A stretch of DNA of 34,870 bases from Welwitschia mirabilis (taxonomy: Eukaryota > Gnetophyta > Gnetopsida > Welwitschiales), in the NCBI GenBank assembly GCA_051453625.1, contig JBOZIK010000001.1, positions 210,309,739 to 210,344,608 of the forward strand, written 5' to 3'. Each line of letters begins with the position of its first letter. Position 1 is the first letter of the stretch. The position numbers and the translations under genes are program-made. The notes under the pieces are model-generated. The model made no database searches, was not told the origin of the DNA, and saw nothing but the letters and a program-made list of their open reading frames with translations. Positions 23,110 to 32,029 of the stretch are shown here, one piece after another.

Positions 23110-23970
23110 AAAGGAAGATGATAAGATTTATTCCATTCAAATGCAGCTTCTCTTTCAAGTAATAAGTAAAAGGATTTATAAATTTTAGCATAACCTTAAA
23201 TAAAATTATGATAAAAATCATAATGACCAAGGAAAGATCAGACTTATTTTACATTTATTAGAGGAGTTAGATTTTTAATGATACTTACTTTTTTAGGGTT
23301 TATCCTAATTCCTTTATTAGAAATGTGGTGACCTAAGATAATTCCATTATTAACTGAAAAGAAACTCTTCTTTCAACTCAAATGTAGACTACTCTTAATG
23401 CATCTATTAAAGACTTTTTCTAACCTTTTTAAGATTTATTCAAAGTTTTCATCATAGATTGAGAAGTCAATATAAAAATTTCAATTGAATCCTATAACAT
23501 ATCAAAAAAGATACCCATCATTTCACATTAAAAAGTACTAGGAGCATTACAAAGTCTAAAAGGCATGTGTCTAAAAGAAAAAGTTCAAAAAGGTGAAGTA
23601 ACAATTATTTTAGCTTGATTTTCACTAGCAATACAAACTTGATTATAACTACTATATCCATTAAGAAAGTAATAAAAGGTATGTCCTTGGATTCTATCAA
23701 GTCTCTGGTTAATGGAAGGTAAAAAACAATGATCTTTCTTGGTTAGTTCATTTAATTTTTTAAAAATCAATACACATTCTCTACTTCCCACCTTTCTTAG
23801 GCATTACCATCAAAGGACTAATCCACTCACTATCAGATATGGCATAAATAATTTTAACATTTATTAATTAATGTTTTTATCTTTTACAACTTGTTTAAGG
23901 GATAGGTTTGGTCTATATTAGGGTTGCCTATCAAGTTTGCATTATTCTAAGGTATATTTTATGTTGAATA
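23110..23970 (-). pseudogene. Ty3/gypsy reverse transcriptase, degenerate
   Basis: On the minus strand: IIYAISDSEWISPLMVMPKK and GGK-stop-RMCIDF near 23770-23870. The frame 23585-23791 (68 codons) then reads KLNELTKKDHCFLPSINQRL, FYYFLNGYSSYNQV and PF. RHMPFRLCNAPSTF lies near 23530-23575, the palm catalytic region near 23460-23480, and GIILGHHISNKGIRINPKKV near 23290-23350. These are the standard gypsy RT blocks. F-L-D-G-Y-S-G-Y-N-Q reads FLNGYSSYNQ, so the first catalytic aspartate is N. In the F-x-D-D box one base is missing. It would have copied the element RNA using a tRNA primer; it is inactive now. Confidence 0.92.
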
Positions 23971-24361
23971 ATGGAAGTAGAAATGGTTATTAAATCTTTG
24001 TGAGACTAAGCAAATACATTTACCTTAGATTTAAAAAGTGATATTAAAATCAATTCTTGTTAAGAGAAGAGCTTCTAGTTTATTATCAAAGGTTTATTCT
24101 AAACATTACATAGAAATATATATTTTAATCCATTGGGTATAGGTTTCAGATTTAAATTTAGATTTTTTCTTCTATTAAATTTTTCTCAAAGCTAACTATC
24201 ATCTTAGACTATCGTCTGGATGATTAGGGTAGATAACCTCCCTCAAAATAAGAAATCTCAGATTTTTTCAGATTTTTTTATTTTTATAAATTACAAATTT
24301 AGTTTTTTCAATTTCCTAATTAAAATAGTTAGTACCTAGATGATCATAGTTTAGTTTATCA

Positions 24362-24960
24362 TCATTGAACTTTTAAGTTTTCTACTTCAAGTGGATTATC
24401 AAACAAGATAGGCTTATGAATCATTAACCGTTTCTCTTTAAGTGGATGATGCTGTAAAAATAGAGTTGTCTTAATTTCTCTTTTACTATTTAATTCATCA
24501 CCTAAACCCTTTTCAATAGCATTAAAAACTTTAATGGTAAATTTTTTATTTCTTAAGTAACGTTCCATCACTCTAGTTCTAGTATCAATAATACAATGAG
24601 TTGTCACACAAAAAACTCTACCTAGAAGTAGTGGATAACCTCCATTATGTTTAACTTCAATTACAATCACATTTATTGGATAGTATAGTTCTTCAATTTA
24701 AATCATAAAATCTTTGATTACTCCTAAAGTTTTCTTCACTGATGTATCTATTAATTCTAAGACAATTTGTATAGGCTCAATTCTACTTTCTCAACAAAGT
24801 CATTAACAAATGTGTAAAGGCATAATATTAACATCTACTTCTATATTAATTAAGGCTTTCTTTATTCTTTTATTTTTTTGGTAACGTGGCACTAACTATT
24901 GCTACCCTTGGATCCTTAAAATTTGGATATTTTTGTAAAACTAAGTTGATTATAAATTGG
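24362..24960 (-). pseudogene. Ty3/gypsy aspartic protease, degenerate
   Basis: The protease cuts the gag-pol polyprotein. The minus-strand frame 24362-24670 (102 codons) reads YPLLLGRVFCVTTHCIIDTR and KFTIKVFNAIEKGLGDE, matching the family blocks P-L-I-L-G-R-P-F-L-A-T-x-x-A-x-I-D and F-N-V-F. Upstream in the same region are IEPIQIVLELIDTSVKKTLG and IKDFMI near 24695-24775, and KALINIEVDVNIMPLHIC near 24800-24859. The last corresponds to the active-site block K-A-L-C-D-L-G-A-S-x-N-L-M-P. Here the active-site D-x-G reads N-x-E (N at 24845-24847). Further up, PNFKDPRVAI-like text lies near 24900-24930. The protein is decayed but close to readable, which suggests moderate age. Confidence 0.85.
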
Positions 24961-25689
24961 GCTAGGAAGGCTTTACTAGCTAAAGTTTATTTTTATTTTC
25001 TCCTAATTAGATCTTTCCATAACTTAGAATATTTAGGGTGTTCTTTCAAAAGTTTCCAAAATGGTAAATTTATGCTCATATTGCATTAAGCATTTAACAT
25101 ACTCATCAAAAATAGGATTGATATTTAATCTATCAAGCCAAGGGGTAGTAGGTTTCTTACCTTTATCTTAAGAAGTATCTTTCTTATTAAGCTTATAACT
25201 TAAAGGAGAATGAAAAATATAATTTTTTAAGATTTCAATATCCTCTTCTTTTTCATCATTCTTATAATTTTGGGATGTTGAAGCCTTATGAGTAGGAAGT
25301 ATCGTACCATTTACACTTCTTATCATAATCTTATAATCTTTTCTTACTTCATTAGGATTTGGTAAAGGTTATGTTGTAAGTAATCCTTGTAGTCTTTGAT
25401 TTGCAAGCATAGTTCATTACAAAACATTAACAAGACTTTCAATGTTTAAATTTCTCTTCTATTGAGATTTTTTTTAACTCATCAATGTAATTTTAAGTGA
25501 ATCTTTTGGTTGTGAGAGTGTGATATGATTGCTTGATAATTTAAGTTACTTGGTTAAAAGTTTGATTTATTTGTTTAAAAGTTAGCATTCTTACATCTAT
25601 TTCTAAATGGTTAAAAATTTGGATGATTTTCTTAAAAAGTTCTTAAATTTATTTTCAAAAGACTAAAAATTTAATTATCCATTCATCCT
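24961..25689 (-). other. gag-protease linker of the gypsy element, degraded
   Basis: Lies between the protease and the gag knuckle. Short stretches such as NILSYGKI near 25010-25040 fit the low-complexity linker upstream of protease in Athila/Tat-like gag-pol, but nothing is long enough to assign. The plus-strand frame 24886-25089 is a shadow of this region. Confidence 0.45.
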
Positions 25690-25870
25690 AGGTTGAAATT
25701 AGTTTAGATGTTAATTTTGATTTGGTTTCTAAAGTTTGAAGACTTTTGGTTGAATGCGCACACCTCTTCATAAATCTTTTTCTTGTAAGTAAAAAATAAA
25801 GGACACTCTTTTATTACATGATACTTATCTTTACACAATTCAAAGTTAGAATCATAACCACACTCTTTTT
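25690..25870 (-). pseudogene. gypsy gag C-terminal zinc knuckle
   Basis: The minus strand reads FELCKDKYHVIKECPLFF then KKKIYEEVCAFNQ, like the plant gypsy gag knuckle C-x-x-C-x-x-x-x-H-x-x-x-x-C-P. The second C, the H and the last C are kept in spacing; the first C is replaced by a nearby C or F depending on alignment. Knuckles bind and package element RNA. The reading continues about 40 codons toward 25690 before a stop. Confidence 0.75.
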
Positions 25871-25917
25871 AGTTGCTACCTTTTCATTTAAGATGATTTA
25901 AGTGTATTTTTTTAATG

Positions 25918-26341
25918 TTATTGTAAAATCCTTAATGATATTTGTTAGTTCTTTTTTTTTCTTTTTACTTTCTCTTTTTCTTGTTNNNNNNNNNNNNNNN
26001 NNNNNNNNNNNNNNNNNNNNNNNNNNNNNNNNNNNNNNNNNNNNNNNNNNNNNNNNNNNNNNNNNNNNNNNNNNNNNNNNNNNNNNNNNNNNNNNNNNNN
26101 NNNNNNNNNNNNNNNNNNNNNNNNNNNNNNNNNNNNNNNNNNNNNNNNNNNNNNNNNNNNNNNNNNNNNNNNNNNNNNNNNNNNNNNNNNNNNNNNNNNN
26201 NNNNNNNNNNNNNNNNNNNNNNNNNNNNNNNNNNNNNNNNNNNNNNNNNNNNNNNNNNNNNNNNNNNNNNNNNTTATTGTAAAATCCTTAATGATATTTG
26301 TTAGTTCTTTTTTTTTCTTTTTACTTTCTCTTTTTCTTGTT
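25918..26341 (+). repeat. 68-bp sequence duplicated on both sides of a 288-N gap
   Basis: 25918-25985 and 26274-26341 are identical as far as I can read, and the gap 25986-26273 lies exactly between them. On the minus strand this is a Lys/Glu-rich part of gag (KVKQEKEKVKRKKK). The pattern fits an unmerged overlap at a T-rich, low-complexity site; a true tandem duplication is the alternative. Confidence 0.85.
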
Positions 26342-26527
26342 TTACTTTTTTAAGATCTTTTATGATTTGGCCTATAGTATGATTTTCTTTAGGTATTGGT
26401 TTAGGCCATGTTTGACTTACTTGTATAATTTCTTCCAATAATCTTCATGCATTTTCTAGTGTGAAATTCATCAAATTTCCTCTGCATAAAAAAATACAAG
26501 TTGTTTTGTTTGGTTATTAAGTCCACT
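26342..26527 (-). pseudogene. gypsy gag middle fragment at gap edge
   Basis: On the minus strand, starting at the gap edge, I read SGLNNQTKQLV, then in the next frame NLMNFTLENA and LLEEIIQVSQTWPKPIPKEN. These match the end of the plant gypsy retrotrans_gag domain (F-x-x-G-L-x-x-x-x-R-x-x-V/L-D ... A-x-x-L-L-E-x-I). A long Lys/Glu stretch follows toward 26280. The preceding part of gag is hidden in the 710-N gap 26528-27237. Confidence 0.75.
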
Positions 26528-27237
26528 NNNNNNNNNNNNNNNNNNNNNNNNNNNNNNNNNNNNNNNNNNNNNNNNNNNNNNNNNNNNNNNNNNNNNNNNN
26601 NNNNNNNNNNNNNNNNNNNNNNNNNNNNNNNNNNNNNNNNNNNNNNNNNNNNNNNNNNNNNNNNNNNNNNNNNNNNNNNNNNNNNNNNNNNNNNNNNNNN
26701 NNNNNNNNNNNNNNNNNNNNNNNNNNNNNNNNNNNNNNNNNNNNNNNNNNNNNNNNNNNNNNNNNNNNNNNNNNNNNNNNNNNNNNNNNNNNNNNNNNNN
26801 NNNNNNNNNNNNNNNNNNNNNNNNNNNNNNNNNNNNNNNNNNNNNNNNNNNNNNNNNNNNNNNNNNNNNNNNNNNNNNNNNNNNNNNNNNNNNNNNNNNN
26901 NNNNNNNNNNNNNNNNNNNNNNNNNNNNNNNNNNNNNNNNNNNNNNNNNNNNNNNNNNNNNNNNNNNNNNNNNNNNNNNNNNNNNNNNNNNNNNNNNNNN
27001 NNNNNNNNNNNNNNNNNNNNNNNNNNNNNNNNNNNNNNNNNNNNNNNNNNNNNNNNNNNNNNNNNNNNNNNNNNNNNNNNNNNNNNNNNNNNNNNNNNNN
27101 NNNNNNNNNNNNNNNNNNNNNNNNNNNNNNNNNNNNNNNNNNNNNNNNNNNNNNNNNNNNNNNNNNNNNNNNNNNNNNNNNNNNNNNNNNNNNNNNNNNN
27201 NNNNNNNNNNNNNNNNNNNNNNNNNNNNNNNNNNNNN
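26528..27237. other. assembly gap (710 N) inside gypsy gag
   Basis: The gap hides the central retrotrans_gag domain. Gag fragments on either side are collinear on the minus strand, so the gap size is plausible. Unlike three other gaps in the window, the flanks here are not duplicates. Confidence 0.9.
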
Positions 27238-27240
27238 CTT

Positions 27241-27537
27241 TTAAAGGATGGGAAAAATAACCATGTAAGTACAATTACTAATCCATTTATTATCATTTCC
27301 AGAAGTAAGCACTAATTTTTTGATGTTGGTTATATGTTGGAGAGGGTATTCATCATTTTCTCCATTAAAAATAGGATAAGCATTTAAATTTCTTAACTCA
27401 ACATCATCACCAAGAGATAGGTCGAAAGAGTTTTGGATTTCATGCTTTTTATTTGCAATTATTTTTTTAAGTGTGACATTAGAATTTGGATTTATAGAGG
27501 TAGTAGAGATTCCAATCATGATAGGTATATTAGACAA
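27241..27537 (-). pseudogene. gypsy gag N-terminal fragment
   Basis: A 98-codon open frame on the minus strand. From the middle it reads LNAYPIFNGENDEYPLQHI, then KKLVLTSGNDNKWI and FPIL, matching the start of plant gypsy gag: (F/Y)-P-x-F-x-G-x-x-x-x-x-P-x-x-H-I ... N-x-x-W ... F-x-x-S-L. The first 45 residues are polar and not recognisable. It continues into the N gap. The start codon at 27537 is only the first Met of the frame and may not be the original start. Confidence 0.7.
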
Positions 27538-28800
27538 AAGAATATATTTTTATTTTTGTGAAGAATTCAACATTATAATAAGATTATTTTCTTTTGAACT
27601 ATCTTTTGAAAAATTTTCTTTTAAAAAATTACATTAAAAAATAATAAATTGAAAAAACTTTCTATTTAATTATTAAAATATTTTGCGTACCTAGGTTGTG
27701 TGTACCTAGGTTAAGTTTGTTGTTGATCAAACATTCTTGGATGTTTCTTTAATAAATAACTGCTCTCTTTAATATTTCATATTTTTACTAGAGTTTACCA
27801 TATCCTAGCATGCTCAGTTCTATTTCTACAAGCATCATCTCAGTGATTATCTGGATGATGTATCTAGATGATAGAAAACACAAAAAACCCAAAAAAAACA
27901 TAGAAAAATAAAGTTACAAAATAACATAGAGTACAAATGATCATCACACTCTAAGTTATCTAAATGACAAAGGAGATAATAAGAGAAATACTCTAATTCT
28001 TAAGAAAATGAAAAACCTTAAGTTTCAGCTATCATCATCATATATCATCTAGAAACTAAGGGGGACGATAGGCACTATTTTTGGAAGCAAGATACAAATG
28101 ATAGAAATAAAAACCTATGTTTCTACTACAAGAATACAGTACCACTGCAGATAAATATCTGAATTGAAATCCAAATTACTTACTTCAGTGATGAAAATTT
28201 TCAAACTCCAAGTAGCCTTCCTAGGTAAAGATGTCAAGATGTTGTAGTGCATATCTTTGCAATGTTACATCCTTAAATAAATCCTATAAATCAGAAATAT
28301 ATATAGATTTTTCACAATACGACATACTAATATAGGTGGAAGTGACCTAAATGGCATAATTCTAGCAAAGGCACAGCTGAAAAGAAAGAGAATTAATTTC
28401 AAAAACTAAACACTTATGTAACCTTAAAGCAGAACAACTAACAATGCAAAATAATAATGTAAATAAACACACTATGCAAATGAAATGCAATTCCTATTCT
28501 AAATGCAACATCTTTTGAATTACCAAATCAACCTATCATGGAAATTAGTCTTATATAACCTAGATCAATCAAGAAAAGTTGTTACCAAATCAAAACCAAC
28601 CTAAGATATTAGGTACATCAAATAAAATATGAAAATAATGCAAAGTTAATCTACGATATGAAATGCCATATGCCTAAACTAATAATGTCAGTCTTTCTTA
28701 AAGTTTCCCTCATGATCTATGTCTCTAATGAAGGTATTACAAAATCAAAAGTAACATAAACATAAGGGAGATGCATATAACAAAAGATATGAAAAGAAAA
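27538..28800 (-). other. leader of the gypsy element between 5' LTR and gag
   Basis: About 1.26 kb with no protein signal, expected to hold the primer-binding site and packaging sequence. I could not find a tRNA-complementary primer site next to the LTR. It contains three or four copies of the dispersed ~30-bp motif (27832, 27939, 28029) and an 11-bp direct repeat gtacctaggtt at 27687-27697 and 27702-27712. Confidence 0.5.
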
Positions 28801-29505
28801 ATAGAGTTTTGATTAAAATGAAATAACATTCATGTGACAAAGCAATAGCACCTCAATGAAGGATACATAGTCTAACATTAAGGAAGACATATCTCTGTAG
28901 CAATAATGAATAGACCCCTCACCCTTCAATCTCCTATTACTATAATTTTTTATGCCAAAGAAGATGATAGTAGAGTCAAGGGCGGAGGAGGTATTTATTA
29001 TAAAACAAACTCAAAAATCAGCAAACACAAATAGGCATATTAACAATCCTAACAACTTCACAAGAAGATGCAAGCCATTTGGTCAGAGTTTGGTGAAGTT
29101 TGGTGAAGCATTATTTTTAGGTGTCATCCTGCTGATCATCTGAACATCAAAGGATATAATGCCATTTCATATGAGTTTCACATTAATTGCCAGATTAATC
29201 CAATAATCATCCTCCTTAGCTTAAGTCTTCCTGTTGTTCATACAATTGTCCATATGATTAGGTGGATGATGGACTTTTGTAAAATATTTCTTGTATTGCA
29301 TTAGCTTCTTTGATTGCAAGATTGCTACTTCAAATATGAAGTATTGTAAATTTATTTAAATTATGTCAAATGTAATAAAGGTTACATGTTTTCATGACAT
29401 TTATCTTAGTTCTTGATTATCATCAAAACTCAGCATAAACTTGTCTAAGGTTCTGCAAACTTCTTAAAATATCCTATCAAATACACATAATTTGGTAGCA
29501 TAATA
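28801..29505 (-). repeat. 5' LTR of the gypsy element
   Basis: Partner of 16678-17379. On the minus strand it begins TATTATGCTACCAAATTATG at 29505, the decayed form of TGTTACACTACTAAATTG in the other copy. The LTR-leader boundary is uncertain by tens of bases. The bases after it (gtaat at 29506-29510) are the expected site of the target duplication, which I could not match at the other side. Confidence 0.85.
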
Positions 29506-29879
29506 GTAATACAAAAAATATTAAACAATCATGAAGAAATAATGAGAAATATTTCTTAATGATAGAATCTACAAATAAAAAGAAGGAGATTTAAAAATCA
29601 GCTCTATAAGAAGGATTAGAATGTATTAAAATTCAAAAAAATAGATTCTTGATCATAAATAACATTCTTACTTATTATAAAAAGATAAAAATAAAATCAG
29701 TCCTAATGAGAAGATCCAAGACTTTTTCTTAAACTCATTTAGATATAACAAGAGTAGACACCATCACATGTTAACATAGAACATATTTAAATAATATAAT
29801 TAAACCTACTAGATAGTTAGAAAGAGGATAAAATACTTAGATATAAGAAGTCATTAGATAGAAGATATTGAAATGGCAA
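29506..29879 (+). other. interval between gypsy LTR and plus-strand RT
   Basis: No recognisable protein. If the plus-strand gag and RT are one interrupted element, this interval should contain the end of its protease or the gag-pol linker. It is too degraded to confirm. Confidence 0.35.
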
Positions 29880-30850
29880 ATAGCAGGTTTTATTTATTCA
29901 ATTTTAGATTAAGAATGGGTAAGCCTTATAAATGGAGGGTATGTATAGATTTCAGACTATTGAATTCTAAAACTTATAAAGATCATTTTCCTTCTTTTTT
30001 AATGAGGTCTTAAAAATAATTTTAAACCATCAATATAATCAGCATAACCAGGATTCTATTGCTACTGAGGATCAAGCAAAAACTACCTTCATGTGTAAGC
30101 AAGGGATATATGCTTTTAAGGTATTACACTTTGGCTTATGTAATGCTCCAATTATCTTTCAAAGATTAATCAACATTCTATTACAAGATGTGATTGGAAA
30201 ATTATTGGAAGTATTTATAGATGACTTCTCAACTTTTACAAATAGTTTTAAGAAATATCTTGAAAGGTTAGAAGTTGTACTTGTCAAGTATGAAGAAATA
30301 AGTCTAAAATTAAGTTGTCCAAGATTCATTTTATGGTTACTAAAGAAATTATTCTAGAACATATAATCTCAATAAGAGAAATTAAGAGAAATAAATAAAA
30401 GATCAACAACTACTAAATTAAAAGAGTTAAGGTCATTTCCAGGCCATATGAGTTATTATAAAAGGTTCATTACTAATTTGTAAAATCACTAAACTATCAA
30501 ATAATATCCTATAAAAAGACACTTCATTTGAATGAACCCATGAGTGTTAGAAGGACTTCCATATTTTAAAAGATAAACTAGTAGAAGCTTCCATTTCATA
30601 AAGGCTAAACTAGAATAAATATTTCCTTATAATGATTGATGCCTCCAAATTTGCCATGAGAGTAGTCTTGGGATATAAGGAATATGATAACAAATCTTAT
30701 CCCATAGCTTACTATTAACATGTTAAAATTGACACTAAAATGACTAATTAATCTTAATATAAAAAATTAATATAATTGATTTCATCACAAAAACATGTCT
30801 TTTATTGATTTTCATAATAATTGTAAACTTATTCAATGAAATTTCTAAGT
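29880..30850 (+). pseudogene. Ty3/gypsy reverse transcriptase-RNase H remnant, plus strand
   Basis: The plus strand reads GKPYKWRVCIDFRLLN and YKDHFPSF near 29915-30000. An 88-codon open frame (30091-30357) carries FGLCNAPIIFQRLINILL, LEVFIDDFSTFTNS and EEISLKLSC. The F-I-D-D catalytic box is at 30214-30225, both aspartates intact. KELRSFPGHMSYYKRFI follows near 30420-30475. The RNase H start MIDASKFAMRVVLGYKEYD lies near 30631-30690, with SYPIAYY after it. These are the gypsy RT fingers/palm, connection and RNase H blocks in order. It differs in wording from the minus-strand gypsy, so it is a different element. No integrase follows. Confidence 0.88.
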
Positions 30851-31079
30851 TAATTATGTTGAATTGAAGGAAATCACTTAAAATGAAGGTTATTAGAGCT
30901 AATACACTGGCACTGCTACCTAGGACCACTAGCACTATTGATTTTTCTATGAAAACTACCTTCACACTTACATTTTTAAATTCCTATGAAAAATCAAATT
31001 AAATTTAATTATGAGCTTAATCTAATTCCACATTATAAATTACTTAAATTCTTAATAATACATGGTAGTGATCACAAAG
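30851..31079 (+). other. unassigned interval
   Basis: Degraded continuation after the RNase H start. A short block near 31000-31070 could be coding, but I cannot assign it. Confidence 0.35.
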
Positions 31080-31126
31080 ACTCACAGATTGATATTTGGT
31101 AGGGCTAAGTATGGTGATGGTGGAGA

Positions 31127-31132
31127 CACGTG
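31127..31132 (+). promoter_or_regulatory. G-box CACGTG
   Basis: A perfect CACGTG in the context agacacgtggtg, a known plant bZIP/bHLH binding core. It retains its CpG in a window where CpG is scarce. Confidence 0.4.
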
Positions 31133-31311
31133 GTGTTGATAGTGATTGGTGATAGTAAATCATTAAAAAACCAAGTGTTGGCATCATCATAATAATCTTG
31201 TCCAATTGTAAAAGAAGATAAACTGTCCTACTTAAATATCATCTTTATGTAAGCATCCACCTAATACTATAGGCTAAGAAATTATAACCATTTATCACCC
31301 CCATCTCTTCC

Positions 31312-31320
31312 TATAAAAGG
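31312..31320 (+). promoter_or_regulatory. TATA box (tataaaagg)
   Basis: Strong TATA consensus followed at once by gccttgaaccc. This is the best core-promoter candidate I see on either strand. Confidence 0.5.
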
Positions 31321-31900
31321 GCCTTGAACCCTTTGTTGTATCATCTTTAGCCTTGCAAAATTGTAGAACCTTGAAGTGTTAATCATGATGGCTTCCTCAG
31401 CAACTCTTTATGGGAGTGAGATAGTATTCAAGGGTTAGTGAGGAATTATTATAGCATCTTTTTTCCTTTACTATAAAGCATTTATTTTCTAAAATACATA
31501 ATTTGTTACTCATTTATTTCACTTCATGAGTTACATTACAATTGGAATTATTAGGTAGCAACTTAATCATTAAACTTTATTGCATTTAACTAAGCTCTTT
31601 CAAATGCTTAATCTAAGTCTTCTAACTTTATATATTCTAAGTACTTAAGGTTCTTACTTTCTATTATTATTTAAGGATTTAAAGATTAAGTGATAATTGA
31701 GTTCACAATTACTCATATGGTGAATGACATTATTTCATCATGATTTGAGCCAAAATACTTAATGGCTTTAAGTGTGTTATAAGAAGGTATTAGATAACAT
31801 TAAAGTGAAGGATCTGCTTGAGAATGAATTGGCAATATTTAAAGTTAGTTTGCTTCCATTCTCTCTCAAGTAAAAGTTTTAAATTAAACTCTAGAATCAC

Positions 31901-31947
31901 CTCACTCACTCACTCACTCTCTCTCTCTCTCCCTCTCTCTCTCTCTC

Positions 31948-32004
<57 letters not shown>
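31901..32004 (+). repeat. (CTCA)n/(CT)n microsatellite
   Basis: About 104 bp: four or five CTCA units, then CT repeats with two single-base interruptions. It ends in an A-rich run and, 15 bp on, a 10-N gap (32020-32029). The open frame 31818-32006 across it is a low-complexity artefact. Confidence 0.98.
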
Positions 32005-32005
<1 letters not shown>

Positions 32006-32029
32006 AAAAAAAATTATAANNNNNNNNNN

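Larger units (their letters stand above)
16997..29265. repeat. dispersed ~30-bp partly palindromic motif in the gypsy element
   Basis: A theme of the form (C/G)TATCATCTnnnnn(A/G)TC(A/G)TCT(A/G)GA(T/C)GAT recurs. The clearest copies are ctatcatcttgatggtcatc... at 17574-17603, ctatcatcttagactatcgt... at 24195-24228 and gcatcatctcagtgattatc... at 27832-27862. Weaker copies are at about 19788-19820, 19850-19880, 27939-27973 and 28029-28062. The LTRs carry a related form, gtcatcctcttgatcatcc at 16997-17015 and gtcatcctgctgatcatct at 29123-29141, plus attgtcc...gattaggtgga forms near 17110-17150 and 29247-29272. The right half is an inverted repeat around TCTAGA or TCTGGA. I saw no convincing copy outside this element. 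Function unknown. Confidence 0.6.
16678..29505 (-). mobile_element. Ty3/gypsy LTR retrotransposon (Athila/Tat-like), degenerate
   Basis: Direct repeats at 16678-17379 and 28801-29505 (about 0.7 kb, roughly 80 percent alike by eye) bound coding remnants that all read on the minus strand. Order: 5' LTR (right), leader of about 1.3 kb, gag (27537 to about 25690), protease (about 24960-24362), RT (about 23970-23110), RNase H (about 23090-22640), integrase (about 22480-21375), a 4-kb 3' region, polypurine tract and 3' LTR (left). PR-RT-RH-INT order defines Ty3/gypsy. I see no chromodomain. The K-A-L-x-x-x-x-x-x-x-N-x-M-P protease and the RT wording resemble the Athila/Tat branch. Every ORF is broken and three gaps fall inside it. 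Exact target-site duplication is not visible. Confidence 0.9.
31080..31560 (+). promoter_or_regulatory. LTR-like promoter segment (candidate solo or 5' LTR)
   Basis: Contains ctataaaagggccttgaac at 31311-31329, the typical TATA-to-R layout of plant LTR promoters (TATA box directly followed by a gg-ccttg-accc pyrimidine/purine block and ttgta-tcatc). A palindromic CACGTG lies about 185 bp upstream at 31127-31132. Downstream, ttacaattgg at 31538-31547 resembles the bases at the LTR-primer site junction of copia elements, but the rest of the initiator-tRNA complement is not there. It could be the 5' LTR of the plus-strand copia at 33916, a solo LTR, or a host promoter. I found no paired copy within the window. 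Confidence 0.35.

Noticed and set aside
25902-26304. Open frames of about 120 codons on the plus strand
   Set aside because: They span the 288-N gap and a T-rich strand opposite the Lys/Glu-rich gag; no protein evidence.
26471-27296. Open frames of about 250 codons on both strands
   Set aside because: They run through the 710-N gap. Only the gag stretch at 26471-26527 has meaning and it is annotated as gag.
16997-29272. CRISPR-like array from the dispersed 30-bp motif
   Set aside because: Copies are kilobases apart, diverged, and lie in a plant retroelement; there are no regular spacers and no cas genes.
31818-32006. 62-codon plus-strand frame with a Leu/Ser repeat
   Set aside because: It is a translation of the (CT)n microsatellite.
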